Made by a program: the position numbers and the translations under genes. Below, one piece after another: positions 20,906 to 31,740 of a stretch of DNA of 64,000 nt. The DNA is from Hyposmocoma kahamanoa (taxonomy: Eukaryota > Arthropoda > Insecta > Lepidoptera > Cosmopterigidae). How positions within the stretch are numbered: the first letter of the stretch is position 1; each line of letters begins with the position of its first letter. The DNA lies in assembly GCF_003589595.1 (NCBI RefSeq), contig NW_020653945.1, forward strand, positions 24,629,201-24,693,200, read 5' to 3'. The notes under the pieces are model-generated. The model ran no database searches. It worked only from the letters and a program-made list of their open reading frames with translations, and was not told the origin of the DNA.

Positions 20906-22249
20906 AAGGATAGAGTTCTAACAAATTTTTACTATAGTATTAATTTGCCTAAAACTACTTTGAATTATGTTGTCCAGTTTTTCCCATAGTAATTATTTAG
21001 TCCACAGGTTCGCTTTTTACAAAGAATCTGTTAAATAAATAAAATGTATTTGGAATTCACTTTAAAGTTATAAATATTCGTTATTGTTAGTATTTTTATT
21101 TGTTGATGACAACAGGACCTTGCTATTCTTATAAAGCTTATTCGTCCATAGACAATACTTTAAAATACTTTCATATACAGTAAACATACTTTTACAGTAC
21201 GTGTCTTTAATAGACTACCAAGTACCATGATAAATCGGGGAATTATATACTTTTTAGCAACACTAGGTACAATTGGAATAAATGGTTTTGATAGTTGTGA
21301 TATTTAACATTCCGTAAATGAAAAATATCATGTATACGAGGGTTTCTTAACTCTTTGCACTATGCATTAATTAAAAATTGGTATTATACAATATGATATA
21401 ATATAATAATAAATAGGTCTGTGCGCGAGAACTTTTTGAATTTTCGCGCCCTTTAACGGTCATCATTATTGGAGCGAGCGAAACGCTCGTAAGCACCTTT
21501 ACCGTCGACGCCTTTAACGTTCTAATGATGGTTCTAATTCAGCATATGCAGCAGCAACTTTCACACCAACTATTTATTCATATGTAATGTTTAATCGCAA
21601 AGAACAAAAGCTGTTAAAAGCTGAACCTCGTTTTTTTATTCTTTGAAATTAATTTACGAGGGGTCCATGAATAAAAAAGGTTAAGAAACCCTGATGTATA
21701 TGATAAGTATAACTACAGATATTTACAGGGTTCTCTTTTCGTGTAATAAATTATGCTTCAAAATTGAATCGTTTCACGGAAGAAGCCTGAGCATGGGTCT
21801 ATTCGACGGATTATGCCATAATTCACTGTTCTGGCACAATGCCGATTTTGTGTTAAAACTTTAAGATCTTGCAATATTCATATTTCCATTATAGGATAAC
21901 CTCACCGATGACAACATATTACATACACCCAAACCCGTTTACATACACAGACTGTACACAAACATACGTTCTTTCACACACACTCCACTTTTTTTTACAA
22001 TTTATTACCTTCGTGTGTAGTTATCACTACAGTGTTTTTTTAATGGGACAATATGGGGAAATCCGAAACCGTAGAAGATACATGAAAACTGTCTTAAGAA
22101 CCATTAAGTTTTTTTTTTGTGAAAACAATTTTAGCATAGTACATTTTTTGGTTAAGCGTGAGTTGTCCATAAAAATGAATAAAATTGATCAAAATTTTTT
22201 TTAGTACTGATCTACTCAACTTCTGCTTTCCCAATTTTTTTCTTTCGAT
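20906..22249. other. Non-coding stretch, nothing recognised
   Basis: AT-rich. A small GC-rich patch at about 21420-21530 holds the imperfect palindrome GAGCGAGCGAAACGCTCG, without further context. The 111-codon frame at 21869-22204 has no recognisable domain. Confidence 0.4.
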
Positions 22250-22815
22250 AGAATGAAGACGTCCTTATAAGAAACTGAGTTTATTAACATTAAATAGTTA
22301 TTTGTTATGCAAGGCTGCAAAGTTGTTGTTTGACGCGAGTGCTTGTATTGAAACCTCAGCAAGCGAAGGAAGCTAAGATTAAAGCATGAGCTAAGCGAGT
22401 GGTTCAAAAATAGAATCCTGAGCGTAGCGAGGGTTTCTAAGCATGAGCCGCAAAACAACTTTGCTGCCGAACGAAACAGAACTTTTCACCTCACTAATTT
22501 GTAAGTAGTGAGGAAAATGGTAGATGAAAGAAAAAAAGTTGAACTATAACAAATCAGTTTTATGAAAACAAATTAGTTATCGTTGTCAATTTAATGTCAA
22601 CAATAATAAGAATAAAATATACCAACGGATTTATCAAATCGAGTAGTTGAACATGTCCTAATTATTTTTTTCATCGATAGAAAAAATTTGGTGCACCACA
22701 GTCCACCGTCAAGTTCCAATTTCAAACACTTTTCCCACACTAGCATGGAAAAACCGCTTTTGCGCGCAGATTTCTAATGAGAATGAATACCCTTTCCCAG
22801 ATGAAAAAAAAAATC
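22250..22815 (-). repeat. Dispersed repeat X, copy 2 (uninterrupted)
   Basis: The reverse complement aligns with 8278-9065 and lacks the hAT-like MITE. The corresponding site reads (minus strand) CCGTTGGTATATTTTATTC, with a single GTATATTT. This is a natural empty site for the insertion at 8505-8732. Confidence 0.75.
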
Positions 22816-22864
22816 AGACCGACACGCATGGCGGCTTCCCATGGCCCGTGACCTGCGTTGCGGC

Positions 22865-23120
22865 GGGACGAAAAAGTCCAGTCATATCTAGTGGTAAACT
22901 ACACACCTACCCACAACAGACACAGTACTACTCAGACTTTAATCTGAGAAGCACTGCCACTGCACCCGTCCCCATGAGACATAAATTAACATGTCCCATA
23001 TGCCTGAAATTTCATCAGCACCCTCATCCTTTCAAACCAGAACGCAGTAATGGTCATATTGTTGAACGGCGATAGAAATAAGCATTCTGCCAGTACTTCC
23101 CTGGACTTACATTTTCAGAA
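22865..23120 (+). mobile_element. SINE-like repeat S5, diverged full-length copy
   Basis: From GGACGAAAAAGTCCAGTCAT through GAGAAGCACTGCCACTGCAC, CATGAGACATAAATTAAC and CCTTTCAAACCAGAACGC to GGCGATAGAAATAAGC. The region between 22900 and 22950 is altered compared with other copies. It is preceded by the 16-mer shared with the GC-rich island at 4385-4400. Confidence 0.65.
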
Positions 23121-23288
23121 GGAGCTACTGAAGACTGACTTCATGCTTCAGAATAAACAAAAAAAATTAAAAAAAAAACTCTACTTACATAATACATGGT
23201 ATCTTCAAATTACGTGACATTATTACACGAGGAACATTTTAAGATAATGTTTAACTTTAGTGCCCGTACTAGTTTTAAGTAAAACTGT

Positions 23289-23550
23289 ATGACAGACAAT
23301 CAATTCAATGTGGGAGAACTCCTAGTGGAACAGGAGTATCGTAGTTTTCTTTTTCAAAAAGGAGACAAATCTTTACTTAAAAACTACAGACCCATCTCAC
23401 TTCTGAGCCACGTATATAAGCTGTTTTCTAGAGTCATTGCGAATAGTCTCGCCAGAAGACTCGACGAGCTTCAACCACAGGAGCAGGCCGGGTTTCGACG
23501 GGGATACAGCACCATGGATCACATACACATAGTGAGGCAGATTATATATA
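23289..23550 (+). pseudogene. RTE-type LINE, reverse transcriptase finger-domain fragment
   Basis: The translation contains LFQKGDKSLLKNYRPISLLS then HVYKLFSRVIANSLARRLDE and QEQAGFRRGYSTMDHIHIVR. These are reverse transcriptase domains 1-2a of an RTE element (K-N-Y-R-P-I-S-L-L and Q-A-G-F-R-x-x-x-S-T). The fragment ends before the catalytic F-x-D motif; a TA microsatellite follows. It may belong to family RTE-A, but the two pieces do not overlap. Confidence 0.8.
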
Positions 23551-23776
23551 TATATCGCAAATAGTAAAATGTATCAGTGACAACGTGCTTTTAAAATAAA
23601 AGTGAGACACTTCACAGGACACAGACAGTTGAGAAATTTTTGAAAATCATATGGTGCGTATATTATTTTTGATGCAGTTTTAATTGTCATCAAATGTTTC
23701 ATAACTTGCGCTTTACATTTTCGTGCGGTTTCCTGATGTGCTTGTCATAAGTCAACACCTGCTTTTTAGTAGGGCT

Positions 23777-24082
23777 TCATCATCATCATCAACCTTTTTA
23801 TACAACCCACTGCTGGGCATGGGTTTCCTCTCAAGCAAAGATTTAGATCATAGTCATATTTCCTCTCAAGCAAAGGTTCAGACCGTAGACCAATAGGGTT
23901 GGGAACTTCACACGTTTTCCGAGTTTTGTGACCCTTCTTCGATGTGCAGGTTTAATTACGACGTTTTTTCTTAAACCGAAATTCTCATGGTAAATTTCGA
24001 ATGAAACTTCGCACATAAATTCTGAAAAACTCAGAGATGCGAGTCCGGCCTCTGCTTGAGGGATGGTAGGTCACTATTAGGC
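23777..24082 (-). mobile_element. tRNA-derived SINE (family S1), full copy with RTE-like tail
   Basis: On the minus strand: a tRNA-like head (CCTCAAGCAGAGGCC, box B decayed), the body shared with 47-215 (CATCTCTGAGTTTTTCAGAA), then ATGCCCAGCAGTGGG and a (GATGAT)n tail (plus-strand ATCATCATCATC at 23779-23790). The last about 50 bp resemble the 3' end of the RTE-A LINE at 811-858. Its 5' end lies a few bases behind the stop codon of the candidate exon at 24085-24224. Confidence 0.7.
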
Positions 24083-24084
24083 TA

Positions 24085-24224
24085 CTAAACGCTGTGGAAA
24101 TCATTTATCAGACCATCACATATCTTGTCACCCTCTGCAGACCAAGCGGAAAAGACATCATCGTAAATATCACTCAGAAATTTGAATTCTTTTTCAGTAT
24201 AATTGTTGTCACGCACAGGAGATT
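24085..24224 (-). CDS. Candidate terminal exon of an unidentified gene (minus strand)
   Basis: On the minus strand a polypyrimidine acceptor (TTTTTTCTTAG) ends at 24225, and the following 140 nt stay open to a TAG at 24085-24087: SPVRDNNYTEKEFKFLSDIY then DDVFSAWSAEGDKICDGLIN and DFHSV. The composition (acidic, balanced, no low complexity) looks more like real protein than the other short frames here. I do not recognise the family. Upstream exons would lie beyond 24230; none is convincing, and the frame that runs back through the acceptor to 24288 looks like intron. An S1 SINE follows directly after the stop, so it would be in the 3' UTR. This could also be a chance frame. Confidence 0.35.
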
Positions 24225-24229
24225 CTAAG

Positions 24230-25046
24230 AAAAAACATATTTGATAGTAACATGCTTTAATTACGAAATCAGAATAAATCGTGTACATTTATTTTTTCAA
24301 ACAAACTAAGGTTACAGGCTCTTTACAGGTCAACCAATTATGTCTTATATTAATGCAAACTACTCTATTACACTCAGAGTTAAACATTTAAAAAATCGAA
24401 TCTGCCAATTTGCGAAGTATCTAGCGTAGATCAACATTGTAGCTCGATAGACTCGATATATGTTTTCTATACAAAACCATGGAAATTGGCACATTCGATA
24501 GCTCTAACATTAGAAACAAACACGTATACTGTCGAAAGTGACAGTTACAACTTTGTCGAAATTACATCCACCTAGAAAACTATCGAATCTCCCCTTTTCG
24601 ATAGTTTTTCTTGTCAGACCAGCCACTTCACGTGACCAGGTCACTTGGATAAGAAAAAACGACACAAAGAACTAATTATTTTAAAAAAGTTTAGAAACTA
24701 GTTACATAAGTGATATTTTAGATCATTTATTTTTGATATTATGAAGGGATATAACAAAATTGTAAATACTTACCGAGTTAATTATATTTTCTTTCGTTAG
24801 ACGTGGTTTCACCGTGACGTTGTTGTTTATGTTTTAATACGAAATTAACCACACATCTACCTCGGCTATTCCTTTTTAAACTCCGTTTAAAAAAAACAAA
24901 GAGCAAAACAAAAAATAAGTAATTAAAACAAGCTAAAAGTAAACGAAAGAAACATGCCCTCACTCTCTCACATCGCATCGCGGCGAATACTCACGATTCG
25001 GTCAGTTACGAACAGTGCACGCACACCGTCGCTTTAGAACAGTATC
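24230..25046. other. Non-coding stretch, possible intron of the minus-strand candidate gene
   Basis: No shared repeat or recognised exon. A minus-strand frame at 24778-24978 is basic and hydrophobic without a domain. Confidence 0.35.
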
Positions 25047-25064
25047 GCGACAAACATTATCGAA

Positions 25065-25290
25065 ACTGCCTCCGTGGCCGAACGGTTACCATGCCGGACT
25101 GCCACGCAGAGGTCCCAGGTTCGATTCCCGGGCCGGGAGAAATGTTTGTATGGCCTACATTTATTTCTCTCGTGAGTTTGGGTGTAATTTGTGGTTGTCT
25201 ATGTGTGTGTCCATGGCACCCGCGACACAGGGTTTCCCTAATGCGGGGCTATGTTGAGTGTGTGCGTTATTTAAAAAAAAAAAAAAAAAG
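25065..25290 (+). mobile_element. tRNA-derived SINE (family S2), best full-length copy
   Basis: Head AACTGCCTCCGTGGCCGAAC with box A TGGCCGAACGG and a perfect box B GGTTCGATTCC about 50 bp later, then the body (GGCCTACATTTATTTCTCTC, GTGGTTGTC, CCATGGCACCCGCGACACAG) and an A-rich end. The tRNA-like part cannot form a proper acceptor stem, so this is a SINE and not a tRNA gene. It is flanked by 18-bp inverted repeats (25047-25064, 25310-25327). Confidence 0.85.
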
Positions 25291-25599
25291 AATAAGGTAC
25301 AATACCTTATTCGATAATGTTTGTCGCTCATAGTGTGAAGTACCGATAGTACTTAAATTAAAACTTCCCTTAATATGGTTTTTTTTTTGACTAAACTGTA
25401 TATTTTTCTAATAGTTTATCATATAGGTACTCTTACAATTGATGCAATAAAAAAAATTGCTTTTGCACTTTCGATACTGTTTATTACGGCAGTCGATTTA
25501 TCGAAATTTTCTGGTGTGCGGTTCGTAATATGTAACAACAAATGACATATTTTTATTCGGTATAACGCTCAACAGATATAATTAATTTATAACACCTTA

Positions 25600-28510
25600 A
25601 CAAACTTGAATTGTTATAAAAACATCATTTTATGCGGTGATATAAATATAGATATCGTAGCTTCTAACAATGACAAACGTAATACTACTCACATAATAAG
25701 TATCTTACCGTTTTAGCGAGGCACAGCCTACTACCCGGTCACACTGCTGTAACCCAAGGCAAAACCTGTTTGGATCACATGATGATTAAATCTAAATTAA
25801 ATCCTACATGTTTCGTATTTGATTCGTCTGTCACTGATCATCAATGTGTTGCACTTAGTATTAAACCTAACACTATGCTGGAATACTTATCTAAAAGCGT
25901 TTTAGAATAAACTATGAACTCATGGACGTCGCAATAGATCATCTCAATTTTTTATCAATCTTAAAAGAAATTAACGTAAACATTGCCACTAATTTATTAA
26001 TTAATTTATTAAAAGAAGCAATTAGTAAAAATTCCAGACTAGTCTACACCCCTGACAGGAAAAGAATCTATAAGCCATGGATCACTAAAGCTCTGCTCAA
26101 ATGTATCTGCGAAATCGCGACAATCTCTTCAAAAAACTTAAAAATGATCCTAATAACGAGACTTTGAAGGTAACCTACAAGAGATATAGAAACTTTTGTA
26201 CCTCTCTTATCAGGAAAGCTAAAAGGTCTTATGAAAAACGCGAAATTGAGAACAATAAAAATAATAAAAAGTCACCGTGGAATGTTATTAAAACAATCTG
26301 TGGTCATAATAAAACGGTGGATCATTCTTCAGGCTTGATTGGGATTCAGGACCCGCAAAAAAGCATCGATGACGTTAGTAAATTCTTTGTGAGTGTCGGT
26401 AAAAAACTTGCTGGACGATCCCTTCCAAACGCACTCCCATCTGACCTAGTTTCTAATGCTACACCGACCTCCAGCAACTCGCTTGTTTTACTGCCTACTG
26501 ATGTGGAAGAGGTTGCAGGACTCATTGTGAAGCTTAAAGATGATAGCGCTGTGGGTCTGGATCAGGTGTCGGGCAGGTTTTTAAAGAGATATGTGCATAT
26601 TCTCGCTTTACCAATTTCACACATCTGCAACTTAGATCTCTCAACCGGCGTCTTCGCTCGGGCGCTCAAGACTGCGCTCATAAAGCCTATTCAGAAGGGT
26701 GGGGACAGAGGCTGTGCCAATAATTTTAGACCCATCTCCATTCTTCCAGCTATGTCTAACGGTTACTTAGAATCTCACAACCTAATATCACCTTCTCAAT
26801 TTGGTTTCCGTACTAGATTATCCACTAATGATGCTGTTTACGAACTGGTCGATTCTATAGTGACCAACCTTGATAATAAAAGGAAAGTCTTACTATATTT
26901 CTCGACTTAACAAAAGCATTTGACACAGTTTCTGTACCCCATCTCATTTGCAGGCTCGAGGAGCTGGGGGTGACAGGAATTCCTCTTGATCTTTTCAGGG
27001 ATTACTTGACTGACTGGAAACAGTGTGTTGGGATCGATCATCGGCTGAGCGATGAATTCCCCGTCACCTACGGCGTTCCCCAAGGTAGTATTGTTGGGCC
27101 TACCTTGTTCTTGGTCTTTATTAACACCCTGTGCAACCTTAAGCTTCCCTATATCAGGATTCTGACCTTCGCTGATGATACGGCGCTTTTCGTCAGTTGA
27201 TGGAGGTGGAGTGAGGTCTTTGCCTTTGCGCAGAATGGTCTCAATGTCGTGTGCACCTGGTTGCGACAGAATCTGTCAACCCTGAATGTTTTAAAAACCA
27301 AATATATGGCTTTTGCACTTCGATCCCATCTTCTGCCGTCATTGGATTTAACTCTCAGGGTGTATACTTTTTGTAACCTTAATCACCTAGACAGCCCTTG
27401 TCCTCATATTATTAGAACTGAATCAATTCGATACCTAGGCATTATCATAGATCATTCTCTTACTTTCAAACCCCATATAGACTCTGTATTACCTCGTCTC
27501 CGCAAGCTTATCTACATTTTCAGGACGTTACGGTATGTGATTGACCGGAAAACTCTGACCACTGTCTACTTTGCCCTTTGCTAATCAGTTTTAGGGTATT
27601 GTATAACGTCATGGGGTGGAGCCTCTAAAACTCATCTTATTGAACTAGAACGGGCTCAACGAGCTATTTTGAAGGTGGGAGCTGGTCTTCCTTACCGTTA
27701 CCCAACTAGCGAACTCTATAAGCTATGGGAAGTGCTTACCGTTAGACAACTATTTGTATGTAACACCGTCCTCAAAAAATACTCCCTACTCGCATTTCAT
27801 CCTAATATCACCAAGGATAAACGAAGAAAGGGTACGGTCTGCCAATCCCATTCTGTTAATACCAGTTTTTCTCAACATTTCTTCTGTTTCCTCGCTCCTT
27901 ACTTGTACAACAAATTAAACACAAAGCTTTCTTTTTACGCTCTCCCAAAATCTCTCTGCAAAAAAACTGTATCTGATTGTATTAAAACCCAAAATTATGA
28001 GGAGACTGAGCAACTTTTTCTTATTCCTCAAATAAAACATCTCTCATTTCACTGTTCCCAAGTCGTAGCTCTCTCGCCTCAACACATTCGCACACTATAC
28101 ATTCCACACACCCCGTACAATTCTTACACACCTAATCAGTAACACGTAAGTAAACTCACACTTTTCATATTGTGAATTTACTTAGTGTTAAACTTGAGAA
28201 AGTTATTTAAATACTTAGTTTAGTTCACTATTACTTTTTATTATTCTAAGTCTGGAATATTCCACTAACTTTTATATATTTCTATCCTTTGTCACAACGT
28301 CAGTGCCACAACCAAATTGCTGAATTGCAGAGTGGAAGCCTGGTGACCTGTAATTCAGGTTTTTCTATACCTATCTCGCACCAGTCTCCACCACCAGTCA
28401 CTCACAAAACAGTGTGACCAATTTTTAATCTTGTATTAACCTTAAGTTCCTTACTCTTAAGCCTGTTTTATGATTGAGAAATAAATAAAACATCATTCAT
28501 TCATTCATTT
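25600..28510 (+). pseudogene. CR1/Jockey-like LINE, endonuclease end plus reverse transcriptase and 3' tail
   Basis: The longest coding remnant in the window. Order: end of an AP-endonuclease domain (CGDINIDI at about 25642-25665, TCLDHMMIKS and TDHQCVALSI near 25770-25865), a linker, and a reverse transcriptase with FRPISILP, QFGFRTRLSTNDAV, LDLTKAFDTVS, YGVPQGSIVGPTL and the catalytic TFADDTALF (27165-27188). The C-terminal part includes YLGIIIDHSLTFKPHI and LERAQRAILKV. Breaks: stop at 25714 with a frame change, frame changes near 26100 and 26905, in-frame stops at 27198-27200 and 27582-27584, and a short deletion after ILPAMS. The last frame ends at 28142; about 350 bp of 3' UTR end in (CATT)n at about 28494-28510, as in CR1/L2-type elements. 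The 5' end is truncated inside the endonuclease. Confidence 0.85.
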
Positions 28511-28710
28511 ATGGTATACAGACATTTGATATATTCTTGCATGATATAAAGGCCACTGGGGATAATAGACGATTGATATAATAACTTTCTATCTAATATA
28601 CCGATGGCATAATGTTCATTTTATATAAACACTTCAGATATAACATTCACTGAGTATAATGTATTTTAAATATAATTCCAGTGGTGTTTAGGTACAATAG
28701 TGAATGAGCC

Positions 28711-29035
28711 GAATTTGTTTGCATTTGCTAGTTGATTCGACCTCCTTGTGTGTTTAGGTTAGATTAGTATATAACAGCGTTGCACAGCAGTGCGAGCGCA
28801 GCATGCATGCCGCGGCAGCGGCCGACGACTGCCAGAACCGAATTTGTTTGCATTTGCTAGTTGATTCGACCTCATTGTGTGTTTAGGTTAGATTAGTATA
28901 TAACAGCGTTGCACAGCAGTGCGAGCGCAGCATGCATGCCGCGGCAGCGGCCGACGACTGCAAGAACCGAATTTGTTTGCATTTGCTAGTTGATTCGACC
29001 CCCTCTTGTGGGTTTGGGTAAGATTAGTATATGCA
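28711..29035 (+). repeat. 129-bp tandem repeat, about 2.5 units
   Basis: Units start at 28711, 28840 and 28969 with GAATTTGTTTGCATTTGCTA. The first two are nearly identical over the full 129 bp. Each has an AT-rich half ending TTAGGTTAGATTAGTATATA and a GC-rich half with CATGCATGCCGCGGCAGCGG. The third unit is cut before the GC-rich half. A diverged single relative is at 38354-38421. No coding frame runs through the units. Confidence 0.85.
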
Positions 29036-29437
29036 ATTAAATATCCTGCTTAAAGTTTTAATAAATATATTAAAACCACTCACAAACAACAATAAATAAA
29101 GAATTGTCATATTTTTCTTTCAGGTATATTTGCTAATTTGTTTAGTTAAGCGCTTCAATTATTCGTAAAACGAAATATTGTGTTGTATTATTTAATACAT
29201 TAATACATTATTAATTATTAATTACATTATTTAATACACCAGCCCGTTACACCAAGTACCAAGTTAATACATTATACTGGTAGTAATTATGCCGTTTGTA
29301 CATTATATCACCAAATCATTATATCTAATGTTTGTTATACTGAAGGTTTATTATACACATTGAAATCAGTGTTGGGCGTCAATCAATTAAATTTCAATCA
29401 GAAATTCAATCAGATTAAAAAATAAATTTTTTTACTT

Positions 29438-29630
29438 GTTCTAAGAAACAATTGAAACTAACAATTAAAACCAAAAGTAGCAAATAAAAGTGTCATTATG
29501 AATATGGGTGAGGGGGTTGGTTAGGGGGTAAGTTGAGTGGGTTACCTTACCCACCCCTAACCCATATTCATAATGACACTTTTATTCGGTACTTTTGGTT
29601 TTAATTGTTAGTTCAATTGTTTTTTAGAAC
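29438..29630. repeat. Foldback (long inverted repeat) element
   Basis: Arms of about 72 bp, 29438-29509 and about 29559-29630, are reverse complements apart from a few changes: GTTCTAAGAAACAATTG ... CATTATGAATATGGGT against ACCCATATTCATAATG ... CAATTGTTTTTTAGAAC. The loop is a G-rich then C-rich segment. No coding capacity; no clear target duplication. Confidence 0.8.
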
Positions 29631-29795
29631 AACTAACCCCAACCCAACTAACCCATCCGCAATCCACCCCCTAAACCATTCCCCACCCATCCCCTAACCC
29701 ACTCCCAAACTCACCCCTAACCCCTCCCAACCCAAACCATAACCCACCCCCTAACTCACCCCGAACCCACCCTCTAACCCACCCCCTAACACATT
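29631..29795. repeat. Degenerate C-rich minisatellite with CCCTAACCCA-like units
   Basis: About 165 bp composed almost entirely of A, C and T, with irregular units such as CCCCTAACCCACC. The minus strand therefore holds many GGG and GGGGG runs. It resembles a telomere-like pattern but is not the TTAGG repeat known from moths. Confidence 0.75.
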
Positions 29796-30411
29796 ATATA
29801 TATATCTTCCATTACACACTCAAATATTCTACCATGATTAACAAACTTAATATCTTTTGGTATGACAAAATTATTTTCATCAAGTGAACTGTATGATACA
29901 CTCACAAACGAATTTTAATAATTCCATTGTGTTTTTTGAGCGGCGCAAAGAAGAAATAAAATTTCCTTTGTGACGATATTGTATTGTGAAGCCTCATATT
30001 ATTGAATAGGAAGATAAAACGAAAAAAAAAACACAACTTCTGAACAAAATAACAGGTTTAAAAGAATTCCGAATAAATTTTTCATTATTACATTTCAACG
30101 ATATTGTATAACGAGTCTCCGTGTGATGAAAGAGAATTGTATGAAAACATTTTTGTCTCCTAAGTGATATTGTTTTAATCAAATGTAATCGAGATAAAAT
30201 ACCGCTTTTGAGTTTTGCGTTGGCGAGAATTAGAAAAAACGAGAACATTGCGTGGATACACTGAACCAAGACACTGGACAAACTTTTGGAGGGCCAAAAT
30301 CAATCAAATCGAGATAATTACTAAGTAAAACGATTTTAGATTACAAAAACCTTCAGTCCCTATTGTAAAATTGTCATTTGGTTTTCGACAAAGATAATTA
30401 TCCGCTCACGC
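29796..30411. other. Non-coding stretch, nothing recognised
   Basis: Begins with a TA run (about 29795-29806), then AT-rich sequence. The 95-codon minus frame (29994-30281) has no recognisable domain. Confidence 0.4.
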
Positions 30412-31001
30412 GATTCATGCGTCTCTGGAAGCATACCATACCTAGAGGTGCCGGTGATGATTTTATACCGATTTATCGGATATCGAAGTTATAACAGATA
30501 AAAGAACTAGTATTAATTGCTACTTCGGTAACTACTCTAGCAAACCATAAAGTTTTTGATGCCTGGGTCTGTCATTTAAAAAAAATAAACAACTTCAAAA
30601 ATACGTCACGACAATCGTATGTGTTATTGTTTGGGCTGGTGATGTCGGTGTTTATTTATTGAAAACATACTGTAAGTTGCGTTTTTTAAGTTTACCCTGA
30701 ATATAAATGTTTATAAACTATACTTTAAGGAGTAATTTCAACATTAGAACCACTCAAACGGAATATTATCATATTTACCCAAGTACACCAAAAATTTCAT
30801 TAGTGCTTTTTAAGTGCAGGATTTGAGGTGTATTACTACATTTTATTTGAGATGTTTTTGTTGTAGTACGGAGGGTATTTGTTTAGCAATGCAAAATAAT
30901 AATTTTACTTTTTAAAACTTCTATTTAAACTGAATCCTTTTCTAATTTGCGAAACCAAATAGCCGCCATTTTGCGGTAGGATGGGCGCATCGCGTGAGCG
31001 G
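30412..31001 (+). mobile_element. CCGCTCACG-family element, copy 4
   Basis: 590 bp with ends CCGCTCACGCGATTCATGC and GGCGCATCGCGTGAGCGG, flanked by TTAT on both sides (30408-30411, 31002-31005). The left end carries GTCTCTGGAAGCATACC instead of the CAGCCGTAGACGCATACC of copies 1-3, so it belongs with copy 5 in a second subfamily. Confidence 0.9.
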
Positions 31002-31205
31002 TTATTAGAATGTACATTGAATTAAAACGTTAATCACGTAATCGATGGCACATGATTTGATGTATCCCGACCTCACCTGACCTATATAATTTCAGATGGG
31101 TAACTTATTAGGCAAGACGGGGCGACGGTAAATGGACACGAGAAGTCACGGAGCACATTTCATACCGGGAAAAAGGTATGAAAAATCAGATAGCACTGCG
31201 ATGAC

Positions 31206-31740
31206 AGTGAGAAGCTTTTTTTTATTTATTTATTATTCAAAATTACAACGTATTACTTATTACAAAAAGTCGCCAAACTGCTGTGCGGTTTGTTGGCGAC
31301 ATGTGCACTCTTACTTAATAATACCTACTTTACTATATTTAACATTATACAGTATTAATTGAACTACTAACTTATTAAATAAAAGATAAAGATTATTTTA
31401 AAAGGTACGCCTTTAACTTACGTTTTAGCGCATATTTACTTAATTTTGTATCATTTCTAAGCCAATCAATGTCGTTATATATTTTTGGAACTAAATAGCG
31501 TGTACATCTTTTTCCATAATAATTATTTGCTTTAAACTGTACTAGTTTACCCTGCCTTACTCTTTTTGTCATGTACTTATTTTTAAACCTAACTTTATAC
31601 TTATCGCTATAGTAATTTTCCAACACTCTCAAATACCTACACTTAACTTCTATAGGTATGACCCTACAGTAACTAAATAAGTAATTGTACTCTGTGTGAT
31701 TACATTTTTCTATTACTTTTTTGCACACTAAATGTTTTAT
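31206..31740 (-). pseudogene. LINE C-terminal coding end and 3' UTR
   Basis: A minus-strand frame of 111 codons (31728-31393) reads GKLVQFKANNYYGKRCTRYL then VPKIYNDIDWLRNDTKLSKY and ALKRKLKAYLLK. The pattern (basic stretch, Y-G-x-R, Y-L-V-P-x-I-x-N, then a K-x-x-L-K-x-x-L end) is that of the extreme C-terminus of CR1/L2/Jockey-like reverse transcriptase proteins. After the stop there is about 180 bp of 3' UTR ending in an A-rich tail (plus-strand TTTTTTTTATTTATTTATT at 31206-31224). Confidence 0.55.

Noticed and set aside
25065..25140. tRNA gene suggested by box A and box B
   Set aside because: No acceptor stem closes around the arms and the sequence continues into a repeated SINE body present at six other places.
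28711..29035. CRISPR-like direct repeats
   Set aside because: Units are 129 bp, contiguous and without unique spacers, in a eukaryotic context.
29631..29795. Interstitial telomere
   Set aside because: Units are irregular and CCCTAA/CCCCTAACC-like; moth telomeres use TTAGG, and no regular array is present.
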